34,407 nucleotides of DNA from CAZTPC01 sp964615565 (GCA_964615565.1 CAZTPC010000011.1:1-34407); one strand, 5' to 3'; positions 1 through 8,402 are shown, counted from the stretch's first letter. A program made the numbers and translations. Notes: generated by a model not told the origin, from the sequence alone.

Positions 1-63
1 GTACTTTGTTAAATCTTCTGTAACTTCCGTATGAATACCAGTAATCTCGAGTTTCTTGATCAT
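1..63 (-). CDS. hpf: Ribosome hibernation promoting factor (HPF/RaiA family), N-terminal fragment
   Basis: Only the first 21 codons are in the window; the gene runs off the left edge. The visible N-terminus (MIKKLEITGIH, then TEVTEDL) resembles the first beta strand and helix start of the HPF/YfiA family, which binds the decoding region of idle 70S ribosomes and stabilises inactive ribosomes or dimers. The ATG overlaps the serS stop in an ATGA arrangement, so it is probably translationally coupled to serS. Because only 21 residues are visible, the family call rests on a short match, and whether it is a long or short HPF cannot be told. Confidence 0.6.
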   Translation of the reverse strand, partial: MIKKLEITGIHTEVTEDLTKY

Positions 64-1355
64 AATTTATCCTTGCCTCCCATAAATGGCCGAAGTACAT
101 CCGGCACGATTACGTCCCCATCCTTAGTTTGATAGTTCTCAATGATTGCAATCAGTGGCCGTTGCGAAAATGCAGTTGCATCGTTTGTATGCACCAACTC
201 AATTGTTCCATCACTTCGCCGAACACGAGTTTTCATTGCTCGCGCCTGATAGTCGGTGATGTAATCGGCAGTATGTGTTTCGCGGTAGGCCTGTTGGCTC
301 GGTAACCATACCTCAATATCAATGCCGCGAGCATTTGGACGGCCGATGTCAGCAGTACACTTCTCGAGTACGTGATATGGCAAGTCTAACTGTTGCATTA
401 GGAACTCTTGAATGGCAACCATTAACAGATATTCATTGAGCGAACTTTCTGGGGTACAGAAGCTTTCCATCTCTAGCTTATTGAATTGATGGAGCCTGAA
501 GATACCCTCTGTGTCTTTGCCATATGTGCCCGCCTCACGGCGGAATGCCGTCGTGTAACCAACATACCTAATTGGTAATTCTGCTTCTGGCAAGATCTCG
601 TCCATATAAATCGGTGAGATCGTATGTTCGGCACTAGCGTTCAGCCACATATCTTCATCTTCAATTTTATATGTCTGCTCTTCGCGGTTAAGGCGACCAG
701 TTGCCTCGAAGACTGCTCGCTTTGCGACAGCTGGTGGGAGGATTGGCTCGAATGGTTTAGAGCTAACTCCAAGGTTATTATCTTTAATTAGTTTCTTCAG
801 CACATCCTCGTTACTGACGATAGACATACCATATTGCCATAAGGCGAATTCGAGTCGAACTAAATTACCCTTGGTGTATACAAATCGAGCGCCAGCAACT
901 TTGGTAGCTCGTTCTTTATCTAGCCAACCTTTTGCCTCAGCAATTTGAGCATGGTTTTTTGGCTCAAAATCAAACTTTGTTGGCTCACCAACAACCTTTG
1001 TTACGACGTTCTCTTCCTCAGTCACCCCTACAGGTACACCTTCGAGAGGCATATTTGGGATAACTTTAAGCAGCTGAATAAAGTCGTGTTCTAGTGGTGC
1101 AAGTTTTTGCTCAAGTAATGTAACTTTTTCTTTAAGCTCTTTACCCTTCTCTATGTCAGCAGGTTCTGGCTTACCGTTCTTAAGCGAGTCACTATGCGCA
1201 TTACGCTCAGCACGCGTAGCTTCAAGCTCTGCGAGTGTACTTCTGCGCTCTTCATCAACTTTTAATAGCCCTGCAACGTCAACGTCGTAGCCTTTCTGTT
1301 TTGACTTTTCTTTTACCAAGTCGGGATTTTCTCGGACAAACTGTATATCTAACAT
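60..1355 (-). CDS. serS: Seryl-tRNA synthetase
   Basis: Class II aminoacyl-tRNA synthetase that charges tRNA-Ser with serine in the cytoplasm. The 431-residue length is normal for the family. Residues about 1-110 form the N-terminal helical coiled-coil arm that contacts the long variable arm of tRNA-Ser. The catalytic core follows, with motif 2 visible as FRREAGTYGKDTEGIFRLHQF and a motif 3 region near the C-terminus (AFSQRPLIAIIENYQ, then VLRPFMGG). The stop overlaps the start of the hibernation-factor gene by 4 bp. The ATG lies exactly 6 nt after an extended -10 element, so the mRNA is predicted to be leaderless. No Shine-Dalgarno sequence is seen. Confidence 0.97.
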   Translation of the reverse strand: MLDIQFVRENPDLVKEKSKQKGYDVDVAGLLKVDEERRSTLAELEATRAERNAHSDSLKNGKPEPADIEKGKELKEKVTLLEQKLAPLEHDFIQLLKVIPNMPLEGVPVGVTEEENVVTKVVGEPTKFDFEPKNHAQIAEAKGWLDKERATKVAGARFVYTKGNLVRLEFALWQYGMSIVSNEDVLKKLIKDNNLGVSSKPFEPILPPAVAKRAVFEATGRLNREEQTYKIEDEDMWLNASAEHTISPIYMDEILPEAELPIRYVGYTTAFRREAGTYGKDTEGIFRLHQFNKLEMESFCTPESSLNEYLLMVAIQEFLMQQLDLPYHVLEKCTADIGRPNARGIDIEVWLPSQQAYRETHTADYITDYQARAMKTRVRRSDGTIELVHTNDATAFSQRPLIAIIENYQTKDGDVIVPDVLRPFMGGKDKL

Positions 1356-1361
1356 ACTTCT

Positions 1362-1370
1362 AGTATACCA
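1362..1370 (-). promoter_or_regulatory. Extended -10 promoter of serS
   Basis: Reads TGGTATACT on the minus strand. Six bases separate it from the serS ATG, which places the predicted start of transcription on the A of the ATG. No convincing -35 box is present, consistent with an extended -10 promoter. Confidence 0.6.
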
Positions 1371-1379
1371 GTTTCAAGT

Positions 1380-2291
1380 TCAGGTTGATCTGTTCTTTGT
1401 TATTCGAACTCGAAACGCTTCTATGAGTTTGGCGCCCAGTTCGGTTCGGGGGCGGACGGAATATATAAAGTCTAATGCCGCGTCTACACTACCTCCATGA
1501 GCAATCTTCAGTTTCTTTCTAGCATAGGTATGCATGGAGCGATCTATGACTAGATTTACTTTATGGGTAAACTCTTCTGAACGTGCTGGATAGGTACCGA
1601 CTAATCTCATCACTTCACCGTAGCCGTACAGTTCTTCAAAGTCCAATACAAGCCGCAGTAATTCCTTATCATAGCTCACATCGTTTGTTGTGTTCCTTGG
1701 ATGACTACTCAGGGTACGGATTCGTTGGATTTCTGACCCTTGCGGACCACTAGCTTCAATGGCGACCCTTCTCTTCTCTCCGCTTTTTCGGTGGCCCAGA
1801 CCGAACAATGTTGCCTTTTCGGGTACAACACTTCGTCCGCCAAACACTTCCCATATCATACAAAGAGCTAAAGAATCTTCGTCTAAAAAGTCTAGGTCGT
1901 GACCCTCAAGCCATCGTCTATCGAAGTCTGTGAAGAACTGTTCGTCCGGTGTTCTTTCCGCATCTTCGTCTAACATGCTTTGGAGTCTAGAAGTTATTTT
2001 TTCTGCAGGTGTGTCTTGATGTATTAAACGTAATTGTCGAACAATATTAATACCCAATCCAAAGGCATTAAATGGCTTCTCATCGTGGATGCCCTCCAAG
2101 AGCCGTACTACAACCTCAGACTCCTCGATCGCAGCTGCAGCCAAGTGATTAGTCGCCCACTCTCTTAGAAGACGCTGCTCTTCAATCGGATCTATATTCC
2201 TGCGTAGCTCATATATTGCGTACGGCAGCCCGCCTTCTGGCTCTTCAGTAAATAGCCTATGGATCTCACCTGATACTTCAGTAGTCAACAT
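1380..2291 (-). CDS. Hypothetical protein, no recognised family
   Basis: A 303-residue acidic, soluble, mostly helical protein. I recognise no domain, signal peptide or membrane segment. The composition (many Glu, Asp, Arg and Leu) and the regular amphipathic stretches, such as the segments around residues 60-110 and 210-280, suggest an all-alpha fold. It starts 8 bp downstream of the nuclease-like gene's stop, and no clear Shine-Dalgarno is seen, so it is probably co-transcribed with that gene and perhaps translationally coupled. Whether it works with the nuclease is unknown. The reading frame is long, intact and in normal codon usage for the window, so I treat it as real. Confidence 0.8.
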   Translation of the reverse strand: MLTTEVSGEIHRLFTEEPEGGLPYAIYELRRNIDPIEEQRLLREWATNHLAAAAIEESEVVVRLLEGIHDEKPFNAFGLGINIVRQLRLIHQDTPAEKITSRLQSMLDEDAERTPDEQFFTDFDRRWLEGHDLDFLDEDSLALCMIWEVFGGRSVVPEKATLFGLGHRKSGEKRRVAIEASGPQGSEIQRIRTLSSHPRNTTNDVSYDKELLRLVLDFEELYGYGEVMRLVGTYPARSEEFTHKVNLVIDRSMHTYARKKLKIAHGGSVDAALDFIYSVRPRTELGAKLIEAFRVRITKNRST

Positions 2292-2299
2292 GGGAAGGG

Positions 2300-3073
2300 T
2301 TACTTCTTCTTTAATGCCTTAAGTGTTAACTCTGTCCTCTGCCTCGCATAAGTACAAAAGTCACAGGGGCCACCCATAGCGGCCATACCAACTTCGGGCA
2401 TGTCACCATCCATACAAGCCTTCATATCTACTAAAGTTTGATCAACCCAACTTGCGTCACCGGTATACGGGATAACCTTAGTCTTAAACTCAAGTTTATC
2501 AAAGAAACCATCCAGATCGATCCGCCCATTTGTATACACGAAGTAGCCTGTATCCTGCACAGTAAATCCATTCTGCCGTAAAAGCCACTGGTAAACTTCA
2601 AGCTGTCGCTTGTAGCTGATCTGCCAGTCCGAATCGATGCTCACCTCTTTATCTTTTGACGTAGCTTTATAATCGACAACGATCACTGATCCGTCATCCG
2701 CCACCCATAAATCATCTATCGCACCAAAAACATGTAAATTGGTTGGCTCATGTACTGTAAACACCCCGGTGAAGTTATGCCGCCATGTCTCTAAGTCATC
2801 GTGTTGCATGGGTACGGCTGCAATATTGTTTCTAGTCATCAGCGGATGAGGCTTTTTTTGTAAGCGATAGCTATCAAACTCTTTCTTAAATAATTCGTCT
2901 ATGGCTTTGTTGATATTGAACGGAGGACCGCTTGGTCGGGTTATCTTTAACCGTACATCTAGCCAGAAGCAGCGTGGGCATTGTTTGAATAGCTCAATTT
3001 TACTACGGCTAACTTTGAAAGGCATAGTCTGACCAGGTGTATACGGCTGACTACGTTCCCTCCAATAATTCAT
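2300..3073 (-). CDS. PD-(D/E)XK nuclease superfamily protein with four paired cysteines (RecB/Cas4-like)
   Basis: The 257-residue protein carries the core of a RecB-type PD-(D/E)XK nuclease: GAIDD at 117-121, a beta strand ending in DYK at 134-136 (the D-x-K catalytic pair), and QLEVY at 157-161 matching the QxxxY motif typical of RecB, AddB and Cas4. Cysteine pairs flank the core (C32/C35 and C237/C240). In Cas4 and AddB, cysteines at such positions hold a 4Fe-4S cluster, so a metal or Fe-S clasp is likely here. The first ATG is supported by an extended -10 promoter 6 nt upstream. No cas or recombination genes are adjacent, so the substrate is unknown; DNA repair is the best guess. Confidence 0.8.
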   Translation of the reverse strand: MNYWRERSQPYTPGQTMPFKVSRSKIELFKQCPRCFWLDVRLKITRPSGPPFNINKAIDELFKKEFDSYRLQKKPHPLMTRNNIAAVPMQHDDLETWRHNFTGVFTVHEPTNLHVFGAIDDLWVADDGSVIVVDYKATSKDKEVSIDSDWQISYKRQLEVYQWLLRQNGFTVQDTGYFVYTNGRIDLDGFFDKLEFKTKVIPYTGDASWVDQTLVDMKACMDGDMPEVGMAAMGGPCDFCTYARQRTELTLKALKKK

Positions 3074-3079
3074 GTGCCT

Positions 3080-3088
3080 ATTCTAACA
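3080..3088 (-). promoter_or_regulatory. Extended -10 promoter of the PD-(D/E)XK gene
   Basis: Reads TGTTAGAAT on the minus strand, with 6 nt to the ATG at 3073. It lies in the 18-bp gap behind the upstream membrane-protein gene and predicts a leaderless mRNA. Confidence 0.55.
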
Positions 3089-3091
3089 GCT

Positions 3092-3958
3092 CTATCGTCG
3101 AAATGTCCGAATAATCGCCTGGTATAGTTTGGGCTGTTTGTTCTCAAGATATTCCATAGCTATTACAATGACGAATGGAATTAAAAACCAGATGAGTGCA
3201 CCTAGCATACGAAAAGTACCAGATGGTCGATACTGATCAGCCAGCTCTGATGATGAAGCCGTGCTCATAAGCCATCCGCCTGCAAATATAATCCCAACAA
3301 TTGTACAGACAACCCATGCCATTCGAACTAATCTTCGGCCAAACTTGATTGACTGCTCAGGGATGATAGTTAGTTGAGTATCGTGAACTCTAGTAACTTC
3401 AGTGGCCTTCCAGGACCGCAATCGATGAGCTATCTCTTCGAGCACCGGTTGAGCTGCAGCTAGGATCGCCATCTCGCGTTTAGTCTTTTTGAATATATTT
3501 CGCTGGCTAATCAGCCTCAAGTGAGTACCTTTTATCTCGATATCAAAATATTGAGACGAGTCTATCATTGTCTGCATAACATCTGGGGTTATGATACTGA
3601 GCGCTAATTGTTCATAGCCATCCGATGCATACAACTGGAAGTACTTATCAAAATCTCCTTCCAAGCTCACCCTCTGTTTGGGCGAGATATAGAAACGTGG
3701 TCCAGACATTTTTGAATCGAAATGACTATCCAAGTAAATGTGCGGCAATGGCTTATCGATCTTAATATCTATGCCCTTAAACTTAAGGACCTGCCCAGTG
3801 GTTAGCACCCATTCGGCCTCTAAATCATCGCCGATTTCGTAATCATAAACTTTATTGCCAATATATAATTGCCCCGAACGCGAACGAACCCGCATAAACC
3901 ACCATATGATCAGCCCGACAAAAGCGATTTGTGCGAAAAACCCTACCGCATCACTCAT
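3092..3958 (-). CDS. Hypothetical membrane protein with three predicted transmembrane segments
   Basis: A 288-residue protein with one hydrophobic segment at the N-terminus (about 5-22), a soluble middle part of about 180 residues rich in beta-type sequence, and two C-terminal membrane segments (about 210-232 and 246-268) followed by a basic tail. I recognise no family. The start ATG overlaps the rsmE stop by 4 bp (ATGA), so it is the third gene of the heliorhodopsin-rsmE operon and is probably translationally coupled to rsmE. Confidence 0.8.
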   Translation of the reverse strand: MSDAVGFFAQIAFVGLIIWWFMRVRSRSGQLYIGNKVYDYEIGDDLEAEWVLTTGQVLKFKGIDIKIDKPLPHIYLDSHFDSKMSGPRFYISPKQRVSLEGDFDKYFQLYASDGYEQLALSIITPDVMQTMIDSSQYFDIEIKGTHLRLISQRNIFKKTKREMAILAAAQPVLEEIAHRLRSWKATEVTRVHDTQLTIIPEQSIKFGRRLVRMAWVVCTIVGIIFAGGWLMSTASSSELADQYRPSGTFRMLGALIWFLIPFVIVIAMEYLENKQPKLYQAIIRTFRR

Positions 3959-4641
3959 AACGTCATTAGTTTAGTTGCGACTGCTACACAGGCAGTTTCG
4001 GCCCGCAATGTGAAGTCGTGTAGTGAAAGCGAAGCCAGGTTCATCTCTTTAAACAGCTGTTTTTCTGTATCACTCCAGCCACCCTCAGGACCAATTAGTA
4101 CACCGGTGCTTTCTGGATTCTGATCCGAAGTTCCGTCCGATTGTTCACATACTAGTAAAGGCACCTTGCCCTCATATTGTTCAATTGCCTTAGTCACATG
4201 CATAACGTCACGGATCGTCGGTATATCGCTCCGTCCACACTGCTCAGCTGCTTCAATCACAATCCGCTGCGCCCGCTCCACATTAAAACCCATCTTTTCA
4301 GACCTGTCAGCAATCAATGGGATAAAATGGCTTACGCCGAGTTCTGTGCATTTTTGTAGTACCCAGTCATTCTTATCTTTTTTAAGTAAGGACCAAAATA
4401 GGTAGACGTTCTTCTTGGGCAACTTGCGTTCATACTCGGTAATCAGTTCCAGGTGAGCTTCAGTATTATTTATTTCTGTAATCTTATACAGTCTGTCGTG
4501 TTCAACCCCGTCGAATAACACCACTTGTTGGCCCAGTCGAAATCTAAGAACCTTTACCCATTGCTGCATAATCTTCGAATCTTTAAACCAGAAGTCACTA
4601 GACATACGTGTGTCTGGTGTATAAAAGCGATGGATCTTCAT
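3955..4641 (-). CDS. rsmE: 16S rRNA m3U1498 methyltransferase RsmE
   Basis: SPOUT-family methyltransferase that uses S-adenosylmethionine to methylate N3 of U1498 (E. coli numbering) in 16S rRNA. The length (228 residues) fits. An N-terminal PUA-like RNA-binding part covers about 1-70. The SPOUT knot motifs are clear: IGPEGGWS at 183-190 and LHDFTLRAETA near 212-222, with QKCTELGVSHFIPL near 96-109. It sits 16 bp after the heliorhodopsin gene and overlaps the next gene by 4 bp. A weak Shine-Dalgarno (AAGGTAG) precedes the ATG. Confidence 0.93.
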   Translation of the reverse strand: MKIHRFYTPDTRMSSDFWFKDSKIMQQWVKVLRFRLGQQVVLFDGVEHDRLYKITEINNTEAHLELITEYERKLPKKNVYLFWSLLKKDKNDWVLQKCTELGVSHFIPLIADRSEKMGFNVERAQRIVIEAAEQCGRSDIPTIRDVMHVTKAIEQYEGKVPLLVCEQSDGTSDQNPESTGVLIGPEGGWSDTEKQLFKEMNLASLSLHDFTLRAETACVAVATKLMTL

Positions 4642-4657
4642 CGATCTACCTTATGAG

Positions 4658-5467
4658 TTATGGACGCAGTGTCCCGAAGAATACTTGCCATGCCAACAAG
4701 GACTTAGCTACAAGGCTAAGGATCATGTACACGCGCTCTCCGTATAGGTAGTCTGTCCACTTGCCAACTTTTTTATACTGCAAGTACATGTTAACGGCAA
4801 AGCTACTGAACAAGACGAACATACTTCCGTAAATGTAGTACACAAATGTAGGGATACCACCACTGCCGTAGATGTTAGTGCCGAACACATAAATAGCGAA
4901 TACGATCCAAGGGATAATACCAGCCACACATCCTAACCAGTATGGAAGCCAATCGACTTTCTTTTCGCCCTGGTTTCGTAGCTCCATAACTAGGCCCATA
5001 CTGTTCATGAGTAAGTCTAGTACAAAAATCATTATCAGTGATGAGAGATCGTATACGCCGGTAAGCATAGCGATTGCTACCATCATAGTGCTTGCACTAA
5101 GACCATATTCGATCCAGCGAGCTTTATTAATACCCTTTTTAAGATTTGTCTCGTATGTCTTACGATACTTTGTAGCGATAATCGCATGAGCAATTGCTGA
5201 CATAAAGAAAAAGGCTGCTACTAGGTACGCAGGGTTAATTGTAAATACGGTTCGAGTCGCCGAGCTGAGAACTGGCTGGCCAGATATCTTTGCCGACAGA
5301 GTGTCCAGAGTAAGATAATTGGTCGTTACCGTCCACGAAACTGATTTAGTCAAAACAAGGATCGCGATACCCTGTACTAGATGTAGCAGTGCAAGCCACT
5401 TGTTCCAATTATTAAGATGTTCTAGTTTTACGGCATTTTTGCCTCTGAAGAGATTGAGTAATTTCAT
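4658..5467 (-). CDS. Heliorhodopsin
   Basis: A 269-residue seven-helix retinal protein of the heliorhodopsin family, which is inverted in the membrane relative to type-1 rhodopsins. The signature of helix 7, SLVAKSLLAWQVF (251-263), contains the predicted Schiff-base lysine K255 and S251, matching S237/K241 of the reference heliorhodopsin 48C12. Helix 3 starts with RWIEY, giving the predicted counterion E120. Histidines H29 (helix 1) and H94 (helix 2) match the conserved H23 and H80. The ATG lies 6 nt after an extended -10 box. rsmE and a membrane protein follow in the same operon. No pump activity is expected for the family; its role, and the source of retinal here, are unknown. No carotenoid or retinal synthesis gene is in the window. 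Confidence 0.96.
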   Translation of the reverse strand: MKLLNLFRGKNAVKLEHLNNWNKWLALLHLVQGIAILVLTKSVSWTVTTNYLTLDTLSAKISGQPVLSSATRTVFTINPAYLVAAFFFMSAIAHAIIATKYRKTYETNLKKGINKARWIEYGLSASTMMVAIAMLTGVYDLSSLIMIFVLDLLMNSMGLVMELRNQGEKKVDWLPYWLGCVAGIIPWIVFAIYVFGTNIYGSGGIPTFVYYIYGSMFVLFSSFAVNMYLQYKKVGKWTDYLYGERVYMILSLVAKSLLAWQVFFGTLRP

Positions 5468-5473
5468 ACCTGA

Positions 5474-5482
5474 ACTATAGCA
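5474..5482 (-). promoter_or_regulatory. Extended -10 promoter of the heliorhodopsin gene
   Basis: Reads TGCTATAGT on the minus strand, 6 nt before the ATG, predicting a leaderless mRNA. It lies in a 43-bp divergent intergenic region shared with the sortase promoter. Confidence 0.6.
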
Positions 5483-5490
5483 TATCCTAG

Positions 5491-5499
5491 TGCTATACT
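5491..5499 (+). promoter_or_regulatory. Extended -10 promoter of the sortase gene
   Basis: Reads TGCTATACT on the plus strand, 11 nt before the ATG at 5511. It stands only 8 bp from the oppositely oriented heliorhodopsin -10 element, so the two promoters probably interfere or are co-regulated. Confidence 0.5.
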
Positions 5500-5510
5500 T
5501 CTTCTAGATT

Positions 5511-6188
5511 ATGAAACAACGTCTTGTTCTTACACCGCGCAAAGCTCTTGGTTCGAAACAACCAGCAGTGTCCCATAGGACCGCACGGTCTCGGCGCTCT
5601 AAGATAACGTTTTGGACACTTATTTGTATCGCCGTATCAAGTGTATTCGTATTGCTATTGCCATATATACCTAAATTGAGCTTCTGGGTCAGCCGACCAA
5701 GTATCGATGCATCTAGTTATGAAAAAGCTGCCCAGGCAACAAAGTCTGGCGGCAGCACGAAAGACACCCCACCCGCAGCTAAGCCTGGTAACAGGTTAAT
5801 TCTCCCTGACATCGGCGTAGATACCCAGATTATCGAAGGTAAAAACTTAAATGTAATTGGGAAGAATCAGGGAGTCTGGCGCGAGACCAATAGAATAAAC
5901 CCATCGGTGCCAGGCAATCTAGTTATTGCAGGTCATCGTTTTCTGTATACGGCAACTAATGGCGGCTGGTTCTATAATCTGCCAGAGCTGAAGTTAGGCG
6001 AGAAAATCTACGTAAAGTGGGATGACAAAATATATGAGTATGAAATCTATAACACCCGTTCTGTGTTACCTACTCAAACGGATGTCCGTGACAACGATCC
6101 ATTAATACCAAAAAAGCTTACTATGTATACCTGCTACCCGCTCGGTAGCACCGCAAAACGATTCGTCGTTGAAGCTAAACAGCTGTAG
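5511..6188 (+). CDS. Sortase (class D/E-like transpeptidase)
   Basis: Membrane-anchored cysteine transpeptidase that would cleave a sorting motif and attach surface proteins or pilins. A basic N-terminus (1-31) is followed by one membrane segment (about 33-52), a Ser/Thr/Pro/Ala-rich linker (about 62-92) and the sortase beta-barrel. Catalytic residues are visible: H142 in AGHRF, C208 in TMYTC, and R217 in KRFVV. The 225-residue length is typical. No LPxTG-type substrate or pilin is encoded in this window. The last 14 bp overlap the 3' end of msrA on the other strand. Confidence 0.93.
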   Translation: MKQRLVLTPRKALGSKQPAVSHRTARSRRSKITFWTLICIAVSSVFVLLLPYIPKLSFWVSRPSIDASSYEKAAQATKSGGSTKDTPPAAKPGNRLILPDIGVDTQIIEGKNLNVIGKNQGVWRETNRINPSVPGNLVIAGHRFLYTATNGGWFYNLPELKLGEKIYVKWDDKIYEYEIYNTRSVLPTQTDVRDNDPLIPKKLTMYTCYPLGSTAKRFVVEAKQL

Positions 6189-6711
6189 ATTTTAAATGAG
6201 TTTTAAACTTTGTCCGTAGTTTTGAGAGCTTTGGGTTAATAATTACCTGACAATATGCTTGCTCGGGATGTTTCTGAAAGAAGTTCTGGTGCTCATCCTC
6301 TGCTGGATAAAATATATCTAGCTCTTCTACCTCTGTAACAATTGGGTTGTCCCAGAGTTTTTCAACTGCTTGGATTGATGTATCTATGATTTGCTTCTGC
6401 TTATCAGTGCTGTATAAAATGATTGAACGATATTCTGTGCCCTTGTCATTACCCTGATAGTTTAGGGTCGTAGGATCATGCATACCCCAGAAGATGTCTA
6501 GGATGTCTTGGAGCTTAATTATGTCTGGATCAAAACCAACTTGAACAACTTCAGCATGCCCGGTTTTACCACTCGCTACATTCCAGTAATCTGGGTCTTT
6601 CGTGTGCCCGCCTGCGTATCCCGAAGTCACTTCTGTAACACCCTCAACGAGTCGATATGCCGCATCTAGACACCAGAAGCATCCTCCACCTAACACGATC
6701 GTCTCACTCAT
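6175..6711 (-). CDS. msrA: Peptide methionine-(S)-sulfoxide reductase MsrA
   Basis: Reduces Met-S-sulfoxide in proteins and repairs oxidative damage. The catalytic signature GGCFWC gives C11 as the nucleophile, with C14 next to it; SGYAGGHT and TGHAEVVQVGFDP follow as in the family. At 178 residues it is a stand-alone MsrA without an MsrB fusion. It starts 2 bp after the DUF427 gene with GGAG as ribosome binding site, so it belongs to the operon that begins with the ABC ATPase. Its 3' end overlaps the convergent sortase gene by 14 bp. Confidence 0.96.
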   Translation of the reverse strand: MSETIVLGGGCFWCLDAAYRLVEGVTEVTSGYAGGHTKDPDYWNVASGKTGHAEVVQVGFDPDIIKLQDILDIFWGMHDPTTLNYQGNDKGTEYRSIILYSTDKQKQIIDTSIQAVEKLWDNPIVTEVEELDIFYPAEDEHQNFFQKHPEQAYCQVIINPKLSKLRTKFKTHLKSTAV

Positions 6712-6713
6712 AA

Positions 6714-7016
6714 CTACTCCACTACGCTGACGTCACGCCAGAATGCGACATAGTTTGAAAAGTCCTTTTTAACTCGATCGATAGCCGTTGGTAATGGCTC
6801 AGGATAGCTCCAGGCATTGTCTTCGCTAATATCGTCATCAACTCCAACGTTGAAATACTGACAAACCCCTTTCCACGGGCACGTATAAGGTGTGGGGCTT
6901 TTTGATAGAAATTCTTGTTTGATACTGTCCGGAGGAAAATACCAATTACTCTCAATAAATATGAGATCTTTCTTGTCTGCCTCTGCAATAACTTGGTCTT
7001 TCCATATGGCTTTCAT
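6714..7016 (-). CDS. DUF427 domain protein
   Basis: A 100-residue single-domain protein that matches the DUF427 (NTP_transf_9) pattern: WKDQVIAEAD at the start, NWYFPPDSI, then TPYTCPWKGVCQYFNV and AWSYPEPLPTA, ending with FWRDVSVVE. The biochemical role of this family is not established. It lies between the ABC permease and msrA, with an AGGAG ribosome binding site that overlaps the permease stop codon, so it is co-transcribed with them. Confidence 0.88.
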   Translation of the reverse strand: MKAIWKDQVIAEADKKDLIFIESNWYFPPDSIKQEFLSKSPTPYTCPWKGVCQYFNVGVDDDISEDNAWSYPEPLPTAIDRVKKDFSNYVAFWRDVSVVE

Positions 7017-7025
7017 ATATAGCTC

Positions 7026-8402
7026 CTACTCTGTTCTTAGTGCTTCTATTGGATCCATTCGGGCAGCCTTACGAGCTGGCAAATAACCTGCCAGCATGGC
7101 AATTATTATTAACCCAATTATGAGAGCGATGATCTGTTCTGGCTTGAATATAAGTAGGCTGTTCCCCGCTCCAAGATCTAGCTTCTTGGTTACCCATGGG
7201 TTTAGTGGAATCCCAATAAGAATTGCTGCGCCAGAACCCAGCGCACCGCCAAGGAAGCCAATCCAGCCAGCTTCAAGCATAAATAATCGTCTTAGGTCGC
7301 GTTTACGCATGCCAAGAGCCTTCATAAGGCCAATCTCACGGATACGTTCTAGGACACTAATGTACTGTGTATTTACAATTCCAAATACCGAAGCAATGAC
7401 AGTAATCAACCCAAAGACCCCCACAAGTGCCTGTAAGATGTTCACAATCTGAGTAATAGACTGTTGGATATCCTTACTGCTCTGTGTAAAGTATTCTTTT
7501 GCCTTGAGATCAGCTTGCGCTTTGGCGATCTTGGCCGGATCAGTTCCATCCTTCACACGTACGAATACGTAGGTGTATTTCTGATAGTTAGTAGTTCCGA
7601 TCGTTGTGTAATCATAGATATCCTTAGAGTCTTTCTCTGACAACAAGACAGGTAACGTCCCAAAGTTGATACTTGTTGCAGCTTTCTTGGTTACACCTGC
7701 TATCGTATACGTTCGAAGTTCGGATTCAGGCTTAAGACTATTGAGGTCAGTCCCATCTCTTAGAGCATTAACTACTTTTTCCTTTGAAGAGCTTCCGAAT
7801 GGTTTCTGAATATCAATCTGGATAGTCTTTCCAAGTGCAGCTTCGGCCGAACGGAAACCGAGGACCTTAAGATATCCTTCTGGGAGCATAGCTTGGCCCT
7901 CAGCAATGTCACCCGTTTTCGGCAGCTTACCAGCTGCTACTTCTGGCTTCTGGGCGGGGTTATATGCCTGCGCACTAAGAGTATATCGCTTCTGCCCTTC
8001 GCGGGTCAGATAACGAGTCGACAATTGATAGTTGGCTCGCACACTTTCTGTAAATGGCAGCTTTTTGAGCTCTTCGATATCATCAGTTGTCACCTGCTTA
8101 ATCTGTAAGCTAGAGCCATCACCGCCAACTGTAAGCGATGATACTGACTCATCGTACTCCTTTGGCTCGGCGCTGGGCGTACCGTTATTGGCGATTTCCT
8201 TATCGCGGCCAACAATCAGCTCTGCTGGGTCAAAGTTGCTAGTGACCAGCCTGTCGGTATAAGCACGAATTCCATTACCAGCGGCTAAAGTGATTGTTAA
8301 TGTCAAGCCGCCCACGGCAATAGCAAGAGATGTTAATATCGTCCGGAGCTTAGCACTCGTCAGACTCCTGGCGCTGCGTCGTACAGTATCTTTAATAAGC
8401 AT
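7026..8402 (-). CDS. ABC transporter permease, MacB/FtsX type
   Basis: A 458-residue permease with the MacB/FtsX topology: a first membrane helix at about 22-45, a large extracytoplasmic domain (about 46-320, MacB periplasmic-core-like), then three C-terminal membrane helices (about 325-350, 372-398, 420-445). The C-terminal end has the family-typical PARKAARMDPIEALRTE. The segment LERIREIGLMKALGMRKRDLRRLF is the FtsX-like cytoplasmic coupling loop. It overlaps the ATPase stop by one base and surely forms a complex with it. The cargo is not evident; peptides, lipoproteins or small molecules are possible. Confidence 0.93.
   Translation of the reverse strand: MLIKDTVRRSARSLTSAKLRTILTSLAIAVGGLTLTITLAAGNGIRAYTDRLVTSNFDPAELIVGRDKEIANNGTPSAEPKEYDESVSSLTVGGDGSSLQIKQVTTDDIEELKKLPFTESVRANYQLSTRYLTREGQKRYTLSAQAYNPAQKPEVAAGKLPKTGDIAEGQAMLPEGYLKVLGFRSAEAALGKTIQIDIQKPFGSSSKEKVVNALRDGTDLNSLKPESELRTYTIAGVTKKAATSINFGTLPVLLSEKDSKDIYDYTTIGTTNYQKYTYVFVRVKDGTDPAKIAKAQADLKAKEYFTQSSKDIQQSITQIVNILQALVGVFGLITVIASVFGIVNTQYISVLERIREIGLMKALGMRKRDLRRLFMLEAGWIGFLGGALGSGAAILIGIPLNPWVTKKLDLGAGNSLLIFKPEQIIALIIGLIIIAMLAGYLPARKAARMDPIEALRTE

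Noticed and set aside
2300..3073. Cas4 of a CRISPR system
   Set aside because: No cas gene or repeat array lies in the window, and the cysteine spacing (two CxxC pairs) differs from classical Cas4.
4658..5467. Type-1 (proton-pumping) rhodopsin
   Set aside because: The helix 3 DTE/DTD-type pump motif is absent, while the SLVAKSLLAWQ signature and RWIEY are those of heliorhodopsins.
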